10,559 nt of DNA from Spirochaetaceae bacterium UBA6089 (GCA_002435985.1 DIXD01000084.1:1-10559), one strand, 5' to 3'. Positions 1 to 8,486 are shown, numbered from the stretch's first letter. The notes: generated by a model not told the origin, from the letters alone. Made by a program: numbers and translations.

Positions 1-701
1 GCGCCGAAGAGTTCGCCTCTCGCCGTGCCGAAAAAGCCGGAGGAAGGCTTGACTTCCGGAAGTATACAAGCCGGCACTTCGAGCAGGCGTAAAAGCTCAT
101 CGTCCCAGCGGCGCTCATGAATATTGAAGAACATGGTTCTGCTCGCATTGGAGGGGTCGGTCGCGTGCGCGCCGGTCAGTTTATAGATGAGCCACGAATC
201 GATGGTGCCGAACATGAGCTCGCCCCGTTCGGCGCGGGCCTTCAGTTCGGGATGTTCGCGGAAGAGCCACGTGAGTTTGGTTCCGGAAAAATAAGGATCG
301 AGCACAAGACCCGTCTTTTCGCGGATATGCGTTTCGACGCCGCGCGCCCTCAGTTCGTCGCAGATGCCGCTCGAGCGGCGGCATTGCCAGACAATCGCAT
401 TGTACACGGGCTTTCCGGTCGCGCGCTCCCACACGACCACAGTCTCTCGCTGATTTGTGATGCCGATCGCCGCGATTTGCCTGGGCTCGATCTGCGCCGC
501 ATCGATGGCACCGCGAGCAGCATCGAGTTGGGTCTGCCAGATCTCCTCGGCATCGTGCTCGACCCAGCCCGGCTTGGGAAAAATCTGCCGGAACGGAATC
601 TGTTTTACGCCGATGATGATGCCGTCATGGTTGAACAGAATGGCCCGGGACGTCGTCGTGCCCTGATCCAGGGCGAGAATATAGGTTGTTTTGCGGTTCA
701 T
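1..701 (-). CDS. glpK: Glycerol kinase, N-terminal 233 codons (3' end outside window)
   Basis: This gene encodes ATP:glycerol 3-phosphotransferase, which makes glycerol 3-phosphate in the cytoplasm for glycolysis or lipid synthesis. It is an FGGY-family kinase. The translated start has the N-terminal phosphate-binding motif ALDQGTTTSRAILF near residues 10-23. GITNQRET and YNAIVWQCRR follow, then LDPYFSGTKLTWL near 140 and FGTIDSWLIYKLTG near 170; this order is specific to GlpK among FGGY kinases. The family is about 500 residues, so roughly half is present, and the frame stays open to the window edge. The ATG at 701 is chosen because the protein aligns from its first residues. Unlike the other genes here it has no Shine-Dalgarno site, and a TATAAT lies six bases upstream. 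No glpF or glpD is visible in the window. Confidence 0.95.
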   Translation of the reverse strand, partial: MNRKTTYILALDQGTTTSRAILFNHDGIIIGVKQIPFRQIFPKPGWVEHDAEEIWQTQLDAARGAIDAAQIEPRQIAAIGITNQRETVVVWERATGKPVYNAIVWQCRRSSGICDELRARGVETHIREKTGLVLDPYFSGTKLTWLFREHPELKARAERGELMFGTIDSWLIYKLTGAHATDPSNASRTMFFNIHERRWDDELLRLLEVPACILPEVKPSSGFFGTARGELFG

Positions 702-707
702 GGAGCT

Positions 708-713
708 ATTATA
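708..713 (-). promoter_or_regulatory. Candidate -10 box of glpK (leaderless transcript?)
   Basis: The minus strand reads TATAAT here, a perfect -10 consensus, with only AGCTCC between it and the glpK ATG. A start 6-7 nt downstream of the box would place +1 at or next to the A of the ATG. No SD-like sequence lies upstream of glpK, which fits a leaderless mRNA. No good -35 hexamer is present at 16-18 nt, nor an extended TGn, so the promoter would need an activator or the match is chance. A weaker pair further upstream (TTGTCG at 778-783, CATTAT at 754-759, 18 nt apart) is an alternative. Confidence 0.4.
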
Positions 714-752
714 GCGTATTTCAGTGCCTGTGGGAGAGGGCTCTTCGACAAC

Positions 753-862
753 TATAATGAGCCACGGTTTCTTTGCCCGACAACGTCAGGCTATGGACAA
801 GAAACCGAAAAATTATCACCAACTATGACATTTAGAAAAAAAGGATACAATGGCTCATTCTA
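753..862. repeat. Nested inverted repeats, MITE-like or regulatory
   Basis: The outer arms are TATAATGAGCCA (753-764) and, on the other strand, TAGAATGAGCCA (851-862), matching at 11 of 12 bases. Inside lies a perfect 9-bp inverted repeat, CGGTTTCTT at 765-773 and AAGAAACCG at 799-807, directly abutting the left outer arm. The interior from 807 to 850 is AT-rich. The size (110 bp) and the terminal arms resemble a small non-autonomous element, but no target-site duplication is visible. The right arm overlaps the last codons of the vapC remnant. It could equally be a structured region upstream of glpK. Confidence 0.35.
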
Positions 863-1078
863 TCCAATCTTCTATGTTTAACGATTGGATTCTTTTAAAC
901 TCATCGACATTGTTCGTGACGAGGATGAGATTGCGCGAGAGCACCTGTCTGGCTATGAGCATATCGTAGGGCCAATGATTTTGCTTTACTCTTTTAAATC
1001 AACTCGAATTTTACTTAATATTTCTGCGTCGATATCGTTAAATTCGAGAATCTCGAATGGAGCACGAAAGTGGTTTTT
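855..1078 (-). pseudogene. vapC-type PIN-domain toxin remnant, frameshifted and truncated
   Basis: Translating the minus strand gives the C-terminal half of a VapC-like PIN ribonuclease in two frames. The upstream piece reads NHFRAPFEILEFND, then AEILSKIR and VDLKE, a TAA stop (986-988), then SKIIG. The downstream piece reads PYDMLIARQ, then LILVTNNVDEF and LNIEDWIE before TGA at 855-857. The conserved VapC block IGPYDMLIA is split at GGC-CC-TAC, which fits loss of one base near 968-973. The internal TAA could derive from CAA by one change. About 74 of the usual 130 or so codons remain. The N-terminal half, with the first catalytic aspartate and the start codon, was not found, nor was an antitoxin gene. 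This is a dead toxin-antitoxin locus, more AT-rich than its neighbours. Confidence 0.75.
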
Positions 1079-1136
1079 TTATTCAGTATGGAAGGGGTTT
1101 CAAAATTTTCCATAGAGTAGAAGCCAACAATGAATT

Positions 1137-1277
1137 CTAGATAATAGAAGCGTAGAAGTGAGCATTTCTTGAATATACGCCCAAAGGGCTCGACGAACGT
1201 TCAGCATAACCGGCGGCGCGAAATGCCAGCCGCAGCATGCCGTTGTTAAGCCATTGCGTGCCATCATAGCGATGCAT
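1137..1277 (-). CDS. Small unrecognised ORF with strong Shine-Dalgarno (46 aa)
   Basis: An ATG at 1277 follows AGGAGG with a 4-nt spacer (CTTA), and an in-frame TGA lies just upstream, so this start is well defined. The product is a 46-residue, basic and aromatic peptide beginning MHRYDGTQWLNNGMLRLAF and ending in FYASII before TAG (1137-1139). Past the TAG the frame stays open for 17 more codons to a TGA at 1083-1085, so the gene may once have been longer. I recognise no family. It lies upstream of the vapC remnant on the same strand but does not look like a VapB antitoxin. It could be the surviving 5' end of a lost gene or a chance ORF. Confidence 0.3.
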   Translation of the reverse strand: MHRYDGTQWLNNGMLRLAFRAAGYAERSSSPLGVYSRNAHFYASII

Positions 1278-1509
1278 TAAGCCTCCTGTGATCCTTCACT
1301 GGAATATCACAATCTGTCATCGCGGAGCGGCTTATTGATGATATCGGCCGGAAGACGTGAACGCACGCATTATTCCTGATCATTGAGAGGGACCAAAAAT
1401 CGGCACTTAGTGTGATCGTGGAACCACGGTATGTCATGATCGATCGACTGGAGAGCTTACATCTGCGGATGAACAGCTCTCTCGAAGCGCGCAGCTAGTG
1501 AAAACAGAT
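1278..1509. other. Gene-free stretch between dmeF and the small ORF
   Basis: I see no supported gene in these 232 bases. All three minus frames are broken by stops. On the plus strand an open frame from about 1356 to 1498 has no clear start or recognisable product. Visible structure is limited to a short inverted repeat CGTGG-AA-CCACG at 1417-1428 and the stem-loop at 1451-1481. With 702-1277 this makes an approximately 800-base low-information patch in an otherwise dense region. Confidence 0.6.
1451..1481 (-). terminator. Stem-loop 28 nt after dmeF, candidate 3' end
   Basis: GAGAGCT (1451-1457) pairs perfectly with AGCTCTC (1475-1481). Inside, CATC and GATG form a second short stem around TGCG. 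The position just after the dmeF stop suits a transcript end or an RNA-stabilising hairpin for the pyk-trmH-dmeF unit. No T-tract follows on the minus strand, so a classical intrinsic terminator is not shown. Confidence 0.4.
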
Positions 1510-2496
1510 CTAATCACCGGCGGCAGACGGCACCGCACAATTCGTCTCGCACTGTACGACTTCGAGGCTGATGTGGACGAGCTCATGCACCGGTTCGAGC
1601 ATCTTCTTGTACTGCTGCGGCTTCTTCGGCATGTTTGTCACCAACGAAATAATACAGGCGTACCTGTCCTGACCGACCCTCCATAGGTGCAGGTCGGAAA
1701 TCTTCGTATCGCCGTCGCCCTCGATAATCGCTCTGATCTCCCGCGGGAGTTCCTCGTCGGTGCTCCTGTCGAGCAGGATGGACGACGACTCGCGGAGCAG
1801 ATCGATCGACCACCTGAATATCAAGACCGAACTGATGATACCCATCGCCGGGTCGAGAAAGTCGAGGTTGAACAGCTTCGCGCCGAAAAGCGCGACAATC
1901 GCGAATACGGATGTCAGTGCATCCGCGAGCACGTGCAGATAAGCGGACTTGACCCCCAACCCATGCTCGTGCGCGCCGTGATGCTCGTGCTCATGGTCGT
2001 GATGGGGATGAGGATGGGGCTGGGGATGTTCGTGCGAATGTCCGCCTGAGTTCAGCACAATGGCACAGATCACGTTTACGGCGAGGCCGATGAAACTGAC
2101 GATCAGCGCATGGTCGTATTGAATTGCCGCAGGATGGAGAATCCGCTCGATAGACGAATAGACCACACCGATCCCTACCATCGCCAGCAGTATGGCACTG
2201 GTATACGCGCCGAGTATCTCGATCTTCCATGTGCCGAAGGAGTAGCTCTCGTCGTTCTTCAGCCTCTTTACCATATAGAAGGTGAACAGTGTGATCCCCA
2301 GCGCGCTGGCGTGGGTTGCCATGTGCCAGCCGTCGGCCAAAAGCGCCATCGAGTTGAACAGCACACCGAAAACAATTTCAGCGATCATCATGAAGAACGT
2401 GAACAGCACAACAAACAGCACTCTCCGCATGTCCGAATCCCTGATCTCGTAGAACACATGCGTATGTCTATAATAGTCCAGATTAGTCAGATGCAT
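1510..2496 (-). CDS. dmeF: DmeF-type cation diffusion facilitator (divalent metal exporter)
   Basis: This is an inner-membrane metal/proton antiporter of the CDF family, 328 aa. The DmeF subgroup, named for a Co2+ exporter, is suggested by ALLADGWHMATHASALG at residues 51-67. Aligned with ZnT-type CDFs, the transport site would be H58 and H62 in TM2 with H188 and D192 in TM5 (HVLADAL). Hydrophobic segments lie near 26-48, 51-75, 96-116, 130-149, 184-206 and 215-233. A His-rich loop (about 152-178, runs such as HPHPHHDHEHEHH) lies between TM4 and TM5. A C-terminal cytoplasmic domain of about 90 residues contains DLHLWRVG. The ATG lies 10 nt after the trmH stop, with AAGGAA overlapping that TAA, so it is the last gene of the pyk unit. 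Metal specificity cannot be read from the sequence. Confidence 0.9.
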   Translation of the reverse strand: MHLTNLDYYRHTHVFYEIRDSDMRRVLFVVLFTFFMMIAEIVFGVLFNSMALLADGWHMATHASALGITLFTFYMVKRLKNDESYSFGTWKIEILGAYTSAILLAMVGIGVVYSSIERILHPAAIQYDHALIVSFIGLAVNVICAIVLNSGGHSHEHPQPHPHPHHDHEHEHHGAHEHGLGVKSAYLHVLADALTSVFAIVALFGAKLFNLDFLDPAMGIISSVLIFRWSIDLLRESSSILLDRSTDEELPREIRAIIEGDGDTKISDLHLWRVGQDRYACIISLVTNMPKKPQQYKKMLEPVHELVHISLEVVQCETNCAVPSAAGD

Positions 2497-2506
2497 TTCG
2501 TTTTCC

Positions 2507-3378
2507 TTACAAATCTCTTTTACAACACGCCTTTAGACCGAGGTCAAGCCACTGACGGCGCTGTAACAATTCATACATCAGAATCCCGCCGGCCACCGCC
2601 ACGTTGAGCGAATCGACGCCGCGCGCCATGGGGATGCGGACTTCGTCGGTACAAAGGTTAAGAACCTCGGTCGGCAGGCCATAGCCTTCGTTGCCGAGGA
2701 TGAGAACGAGCAGGCCACCCTGCTTGTTCCAGGGGCTGAGACTCAGTTCTGCAATGGTCAGCGCCTTTTCAGTGAGCGAGGCAGCCACGATCCGCGCACC
2801 GTTTCGATTGAAGGATTGGAGGGTGTCGAGGTCCGCGCTCCAGAGCGGTATGTTGAAGACGTTGCCCATGGATGCGCGGATGGCCTTTCGGTAATAGGGG
2901 TTGGCGCAGCCAGGACCCAAAAGGGCGCCGGCGACGCCGAGGCCGGCAGCTGTCCGGAGGAGCGCGCCGAGGTTTGATGGATCGGTGACATCCCAGAGGC
3001 AGAGAAAGACTTCGCGGGGCGCCGTGACTGCGCCTTCAAACGGCACAAGTTTCGGCATGTCCGCGACCGCGATCGCACCGCGGTGGAATTTGAAGTCGAC
3101 GAGGGCGCAGAGGGCCTCGTGGCTCATGGCGCGCACGGGGAAGGCTGCGGACCGACTTCGCCAGTATTCCTCCTCGGCCTCGGTGCACACGAGAAAACGC
3201 GGCAATATACCTGCGTCGAGCGCCTTTTCGATAGCGATGCGCCCCTCAAGAATCATGAGTTTTTGCGCCGCAAGGTCCTTCTCTTTCAGTTTCGAGAGCA
3301 CGGAGAGACAAGGCGCGACGCTCGACACATCGAGGGTCGAGGTTGCAACGCCGGCAGCGACCTCTCGCGCGGGCTCTG

Positions 3379-3382
<4 letters not shown>
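2507..3382 (-). CDS. SpoU/TrmH-family RNA 2'-O-methyltransferase
   Basis: This is a cytoplasmic SAM-dependent 2'-O-ribose methyltransferase acting on tRNA or rRNA, 291 aa. The C-terminal SPOUT knot is clear: motif 1 DPSNLGALLRTA (135-146, with N137 and R143), motif 2 LVLILGNEGYGL (225-236), motif 3 RIPMARGVDSLNVAVA (249-264). The N-terminal part (about 30-110, with LMILEGRIAIEKAL) resembles the substrate-binding domain of the RlmB/TsnR branch. The first 30 residues look unstructured. The GTG start at 3382 overlaps the pyk TGA as GTGA, with GGTGGAG 8 nt upstream inside pyk, which suggests translational coupling. The C-terminus carries a CC pair near 286-287. Target base and exact orthology cannot be decided here. 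Confidence 0.9.
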
Positions 3383-4839
<1,457 letters not shown>

Positions 4840-4859
4840 CGGGATGCTCCTTGGGGCTT

Positions 4860-4915
4860 TTCGAGAATTGCTCTCGAATGCGCCTATCATACTTCAAAGA
4901 GGAGCATTGTTTCGA
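4860..4915 (-). promoter_or_regulatory. pyk promoter candidate with inverted repeat at +1
   Basis: On the minus strand, TCGAAA (4910-4915) and TATGAT (4886-4891) are 18 nt apart, each near the -35 and -10 consensus. The predicted start is near 4879-4880. Immediately downstream is the perfect inverted repeat TTCGAGA-5 nt-TCTCGAA (4860-4878), followed by AAGGAG and the ATG at 4839. The palindrome would form an operator just after +1 or a hairpin at the 5' end of the mRNA. This is the only promoter in the window where both boxes and spacing look reasonable. Confidence 0.45.
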
Positions 4916-4953
4916 GACCCGTCCGAGGGCTCAGGCCACCGCGCTTCAGTATC

Positions 4954-5424
4954 CTAGAACAGCAGCCGCTTGATCAGCGAAGGCTCGAGCCTGAACGGCG
5001 AGCCCCGTCCCTGGCAGAAATGGTGCACCCTCAGCAAATGCACCGAAAGTTCGCTGTAGATCAGCATGTCCTCGCCCTCGACGCAAGAGTCCAGAGGCAC
5101 ATCGACAGGGCGCACCGAAACGGCATTCTTGTGGAAAAACCCGTCGCCCCAGGGGCATGGCAGCATGCCACGTGCATCGCCGGACTGCACGAGGAGCTTG
5201 CCGACCGTGATCGGCTCGCCCAATCCCGCCTCGCCCTTGCGCTGCAGCTCCTCCAGCCTGTCCGCGACCATGTCGAAATCGAGCCCGAGCTCATCGAAGA
5301 AAATCCCGTCCTCCTCGATAATACGTTCGGGGCTCCGGGTATCATCGCCCAAAAATCCAGCGGCGGTGATGACACCGGGCGCCATTCTCTGAAATGCCTG
5401 TTTATCGGCCGGCGATGTTTTCAT
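4954..5424 (-). CDS. Unrecognised 156-aa protein at the end of the nqr operon
   Basis: I do not recognise this family. The protein is soluble, with no signal peptide or membrane segment. It is acidic in the first half (IIEEDGIFFDELGLDFDMVADRL near 35-57) and more basic at the end. It contains three cysteines (C90, C114, C137) and a His pair before the last one (VHHFCQGRG), spaced too widely for an obvious zinc finger. The phrase AGFLGDDTRSPERIIEEDG looks like a conserved core. The start at 5424 follows AAGGAGGA and lies 23 nt after nqrF with no promoter between, so co-transcription with nqr is likely. A role in NQR assembly or in metabolism linked to it is possible from position only. Confidence 0.8.
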   Translation of the reverse strand: MKTSPADKQAFQRMAPGVITAAGFLGDDTRSPERIIEEDGIFFDELGLDFDMVADRLEELQRKGEAGLGEPITVGKLLVQSGDARGMLPCPWGDGFFHKNAVSVRPVDVPLDSCVEGEDMLIYSELSVHLLRVHHFCQGRGSPFRLEPSLIKRLLF

Positions 5425-5447
5425 CCATTCCTCCTTGGATTAGTGGA

Positions 5448-6569
5448 TCAGGCGAATTTGTCATAGTAAATCTTATCCTCGGTGATGCCGTTTTTCTTCA
5501 TCACATTGATGCAAGCGTTGATCATGCCCGGGGAACCGCAGAGGTAGCCTTCCCAGCCCTTGTCGTTCTTCGGCACTTTCGTCTGGAGATAGCGGTCGAG
5601 AACATCGGTGATGAGGCCCGTATCGCCTTGCCAGTGCTCCTCCGGGCTCGGCTCGGAGAGCGCGGCGACAAAGTGGAAACGCGGCCACTTCTCTTGAAGC
5701 TCGCGCAGCTCATCGAGATAGAACATGTCCTTGCTCGTGCGAGCGCCGAAGAAATACCATATCTCCTTCTCTGGGAACGCGTTCGTCTCGTAAAGGTTGT
5801 AGAAGATGCTCTTGAACGGCGCCATGCCGGAGCCACCCGCGACGCAGATCATCGCCGCGGGTGTATCGTGGACGCGGAATTCGCCGAAAGGCCCCACGAG
5901 CTCAAGTGCGTCGCCCTCTTTCAGGAATTTGTGGACATAGGTCGTGGCAATGCCACCGGGCACAAGTCGGATAAGAAGCTCGACATGCGTTCTATCGGAA
6001 GGCACCGACGACATCGAGTAGGCGCGCTGCACGCTGTCTTTGATTTCTCCGTAGGGAGGAATGACGATCTGCACATACTGACCTGAAACGAATTCAATTT
6101 CCCCCTCGTCCAGCGAGAAGAGCACTTCTTTGATGTCGTGCGTGACATTGCGGATCTTCTCGACGTGGGATTTATATTTCTTTATGCTGAAAAGCTCGCG
6201 CGGCAGTTCGATTTCGAGACTTTTGCGCACCTTGACCTGACAGGCAAGGTGGATGTTGCTCTCGATCTCTTTCTGAGACATGAAAGGCGTCTCCGTGGGA
6301 AGATGCGGCCCGACATCGGAGACGATCTTGCATTTGCAGGCTCCGCAGGTCCCTCGCCCGCCACACGCCGAAGGCACAAAGATATTCTCCGCCGCGAGCG
6401 TGCCGAGCAGGGGCGAACCACCTTTCACCTTGAGTTTCTTCTCCCCGCCGTTGATGGATATCTCGACTTCCCCGTAGTTGTTGAGCAGTTTGTCGAGCAC
6501 CGCGATGATGAGCGCGAGCACCGTGGATATCCCGGCGACCGTCAGAGGACCGACAAGAATTGGATTCAT
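5448..6569 (-). CDS. nqrF: Na+-NQR subunit F (NADH dehydrogenase, FAD and 2Fe-2S)
   Basis: This is the NADH-oxidising entry subunit of the Na+-pumping NADH:quinone reductase, 373 aa. One N-terminal membrane anchor spans about 7-28. A ferredoxin-like domain has C69-x5-C75-x2-C78-x31-C110, the NqrF spacing for [2Fe-2S]; an extra C80 is present. A ferredoxin-reductase module follows with RAYSMSS (183-189) for FAD, VAGGSGMAPFKS (243-254) for the nucleotide, and CGSPGMINAC (344-353) near the NADH site. It ends in YYDKFA, close to the usual NqrF tail. RNF complexes lack this subunit and use RnfB and RnfC, so NqrF marks the operon as NQR-type. GAGGAGG overlaps the nqrE stop, with a 10-nt gap. Confidence 0.96.
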   Translation of the reverse strand: MNPILVGPLTVAGISTVLALIIAVLDKLLNNYGEVEISINGGEKKLKVKGGSPLLGTLAAENIFVPSACGGRGTCGACKCKIVSDVGPHLPTETPFMSQKEIESNIHLACQVKVRKSLEIELPRELFSIKKYKSHVEKIRNVTHDIKEVLFSLDEGEIEFVSGQYVQIVIPPYGEIKDSVQRAYSMSSVPSDRTHVELLIRLVPGGIATTYVHKFLKEGDALELVGPFGEFRVHDTPAAMICVAGGSGMAPFKSIFYNLYETNAFPEKEIWYFFGARTSKDMFYLDELRELQEKWPRFHFVAALSEPSPEEHWQGDTGLITDVLDRYLQTKVPKNDKGWEGYLCGSPGMINACINVMKKNGITEDKIYYDKFA

Positions 6570-6579
6570 CGCCGCCTCC

Positions 6580-7182
6580 TCACTGCACCGAGATCATGCC
6601 GGAAAATCCGACAAAGGCCATGGCCATGAAGCCGATGGTGATAAGGGTGATGCCTGTGCCCTTGAGGCCCGCCGGCACCGCATTGTTTGCGTCGAGCTTT
6701 CTGCGGATCGAGGCCAAAAGCATGATGGCCAGCCACCAGCCCGCCCCCGAGCCGAAGCCGAACACCACCGCCTGCGGGAAATTGTACTTGCGGATCTGCA
6801 TGAAGAGAATCACGCCGAGCACTGCACAGTTGACCGTGATAAGCGGCAGGAAGATGCCGAGGGCCATATACAGGGCCGGCGAAAAGCGGTCGATGATCAT
6901 CTCGAGCATCTGCACGACGCCCGCAATCACGATGATGAAGATGATGAACGACAGGTACTCGATCCCGAGCGGCTCGATGATGTAATACAGCACCACCCAG
7001 CAGACCGCCGCCGTGATGCCGATGACGAGGGTCACCGCGACACCTAGCCCCATCGAGCTCTTGAAGTCCTTCGAAATCGAAATGAACGAGCAGGTACCGA
7101 GGAAATTTGCGAGGAGGATATTGCTCGTCAGGATACTCGCCAAAAAGAGAGACAACAGGCCGACATTCGGTGCATCGATCAT
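6580..7182 (-). CDS. nqrE: Na+-NQR subunit E
   Basis: This is an integral inner-membrane subunit (200 aa, about six helices) that pairs with NqrD to hold an intramembrane [2Fe-2S] cluster. The two expected ligands are present: C31 (FLGTCSF) and C119 (LPLITVNCAVLG). NqrE rather than RnfA is indicated by PALYMALGIFLPLITVNCA, YGFGSG-like FGFGSGAGW, and a C-terminus ending in FSGM. The ATG at 7182 follows AGGAAGGAGG at about 5 nt, which overlaps the nqrD stop. Gaps to both neighbours are short (15 and 10 nt). It would carry electrons from NqrF across the membrane towards NqrC. Confidence 0.93.
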   Translation of the reverse strand: MIDAPNVGLLSLFLASILTSNILLANFLGTCSFISISKDFKSSMGLGVAVTLVIGITAAVCWVVLYYIIEPLGIEYLSFIIFIIVIAGVVQMLEMIIDRFSPALYMALGIFLPLITVNCAVLGVILFMQIRKYNFPQAVVFGFGSGAGWWLAIMLLASIRRKLDANNAVPAGLKGTGITLITIGFMAMAFVGFSGMISVQ

Positions 7183-7197
7183 GACTTACCTCCTTCC

Positions 7198-7866
7198 TCA
7201 GCCTTTCTGCGGAGCAGGGGCGACTTTCTTGGCTGCCTCCGCCTTCGCCTTATAGTTGTTCGCGATCCACAGCGCGATCGCGAGCAAGAAAAACGCGCTC
7301 GGGGCCATCACCATGATGGTCCAAGGCGTGAACCAGTTGCCGACGATCTTGAACCCGAAGAGACTTCCGAAGCCTAGGAATTCACGGATCACGGCGATGA
7401 CGAGCAACACCCAACCATAGCCGAGTCCATTCGCGAGCCCGTCCAAGAACGCGAGTCCCGGAGGATTCGAGGCGGCGAAGGCCTCGGCGCGCCCCATCAG
7501 AATACAGTTGGTGATAATGAGGCCGACATAGGGCCCGAGCTGTTTTGAAATCGCCGGTTGATACGCCCTCAGCACGATATCGATGATGATGACGTAGAAC
7601 GACAGCACCAGAACCTGCACGATCATACGCACTTTGCGCGGTATGAGCTCGCGCAGTGCGCTCAGTGTCATACTTCCCATCGAGGTGGCGAAAGTCACGC
7701 CGAGCACCATGATGAGGGTATTGCGAAGATTATTCGTGACGGCGAGCGTAGAACAGATGCCCAGCACCTGCACGAAAATCGGATTGTTGTACCATAGGCC
7801 ATCCCGCATCACCTTGCCGGCGGGGCTCACCTTTGCGGGGGTCTTTCTTTGTTCGGTATCGCTCAC
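7198..7866 (-). CDS. nqrD: Na+-NQR subunit D
   Basis: This is the membrane partner of NqrE, 222 aa with about six helices. The cluster ligands are C38 (VLGICSTLAV) and C121 (GLIITNCILMGRAEAFA). NqrD rather than RnfE is supported by ISKQLGPYVGLIITNC and by the spacing to LANGLGYGWVL and MAPSAFFLLAIALW. The first 20 residues are polar and probably cytoplasmic. The last 18 or so form a Lys/Ala/Pro tail (KAKAEAAKKVAPAPQKG), longer than usual. The GTG start at 7866 forms a GTGA overlap with the nqrC stop and has AGGAGGA 5-6 nt upstream, so translation is probably coupled. Confidence 0.93.
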   Translation of the reverse strand: MSDTEQRKTPAKVSPAGKVMRDGLWYNNPIFVQVLGICSTLAVTNNLRNTLIMVLGVTFATSMGSMTLSALRELIPRKVRMIVQVLVLSFYVIIIDIVLRAYQPAISKQLGPYVGLIITNCILMGRAEAFAASNPPGLAFLDGLANGLGYGWVLLVIAVIREFLGFGSLFGFKIVGNWFTPWTIMVMAPSAFFLLAIALWIANNYKAKAEAAKKVAPAPQKG

Positions 7867-8486
7867 AGCGTTCCTCCTATCTGGCGGGCAAGCGCTAATT
7901 CCCTGTTGACGAGGGCGCTCACGAAATCGCTGGTCCGGCTCGCACCGGTGATGGCATCGACAGTGCCGTTCGCCGGGTCGAAATTACCTTTTCCGGAGCC
8001 CTGCACGAACGCGATTGTCCCGTCTGGAAGCGTCTGCTTTCCCTTGAACTGGGCAGAAAACCACGGTTCGGAGATGCGACCGCCGAGGCCCGGTGTCTCC
8101 TGCTGGTCGACGATCTCAAAGCCCCTCACCACCGTGCCCTTGGGATCGGTTGCAAGCACCGCGGTGATTGGCCCCCATAGGCCAGGCATGGTGAGTTTGA
8201 TCGCCACGAAAGGCTGGCCATCGATGGTGGCGAAATATGCAGTCGCTTGATCGACAGCCTTTTCGGTGATGAATTGGCGGTACTTCGAATCGATCTCGCC
8301 CGCAGGCGTCGAAGCATCTGCAAGGCCGAAGGCCTTGAGGACTGCCAGCTGCGATTCGAGTTTCTTGTTGGCTTCCACTCTGGAGAGCGTCACCTGATTG
8401 GCGATCGCGAGAATCACCACAAAGAGAATACAGACCACAAAGGTGAATACGGCCGCGTAGGTAATCGAATTTCTGTTCAGCTTCAT
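7863..8486 (-). CDS. nqrC: Na+-NQR subunit C (covalent FMN protein)
   Basis: This is a membrane-anchored periplasmic flavoprotein, 207 aa; Vibrio NqrC is near 257. One helix spans about 9-30. The family hallmark ETPGLGGRISEPWF is at 130-143. The FMN_bind motif is D177-A-I-T-G-A-S183, matching Dxx(S/T)GA(T/S), so the predicted phosphoester acceptor is Ser183 rather than the usual Thr. Attachment needs the transferase ApbE, which is not in the window. The ATG overlaps the nqrB TGA as ATGA, with AAGGAGG 6 nt upstream. The short length is RnfG-like, but the operon and sequence favour NqrC. Confidence 0.92.
   Translation of the reverse strand: MKLNRNSITYAAVFTFVVCILFVVILAIANQVTLSRVEANKKLESQLAVLKAFGLADASTPAGEIDSKYRQFITEKAVDQATAYFATIDGQPFVAIKLTMPGLWGPITAVLATDPKGTVVRGFEIVDQQETPGLGGRISEPWFSAQFKGKQTLPDGTIAFVQGSGKGNFDPANGTVDAITGASRTSDFVSALVNRELALARQIGGTL

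Noticed and set aside
117..881. 254-codon plus-strand open frame
   Set aside because: It is antisense to glpK over most of its length and shows no family similarity.
1043..1057. Second copy of the TTCGAGA/TCTCGAA palindrome, inside the vapC remnant
   Set aside because: It shares arms with the pyk leader repeat but has a 1-nt centre and is explained by codons for FEILE in the old coding frame; probably coincidence.
1356..1498. Plus-strand open frame ending near 1498
   Set aside because: It has no convincing start or homology, and lies opposite the dmeF 3' stem-loop.
4840..4890. 17-codon N-terminal extension of pyruvate kinase from the ATG at 4890
   Set aside because: It runs through the -10 box and inverted repeat, has no SD, and the protein aligns only from MEKRTKI after a strong SD.
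4912..4935. Imperfect GAG-CCC/GGG-CTC hairpin after the 156-aa gene as a terminator
   Set aside because: The stem is short and bulged, has no T-tract and overlaps the pyk -35 region.
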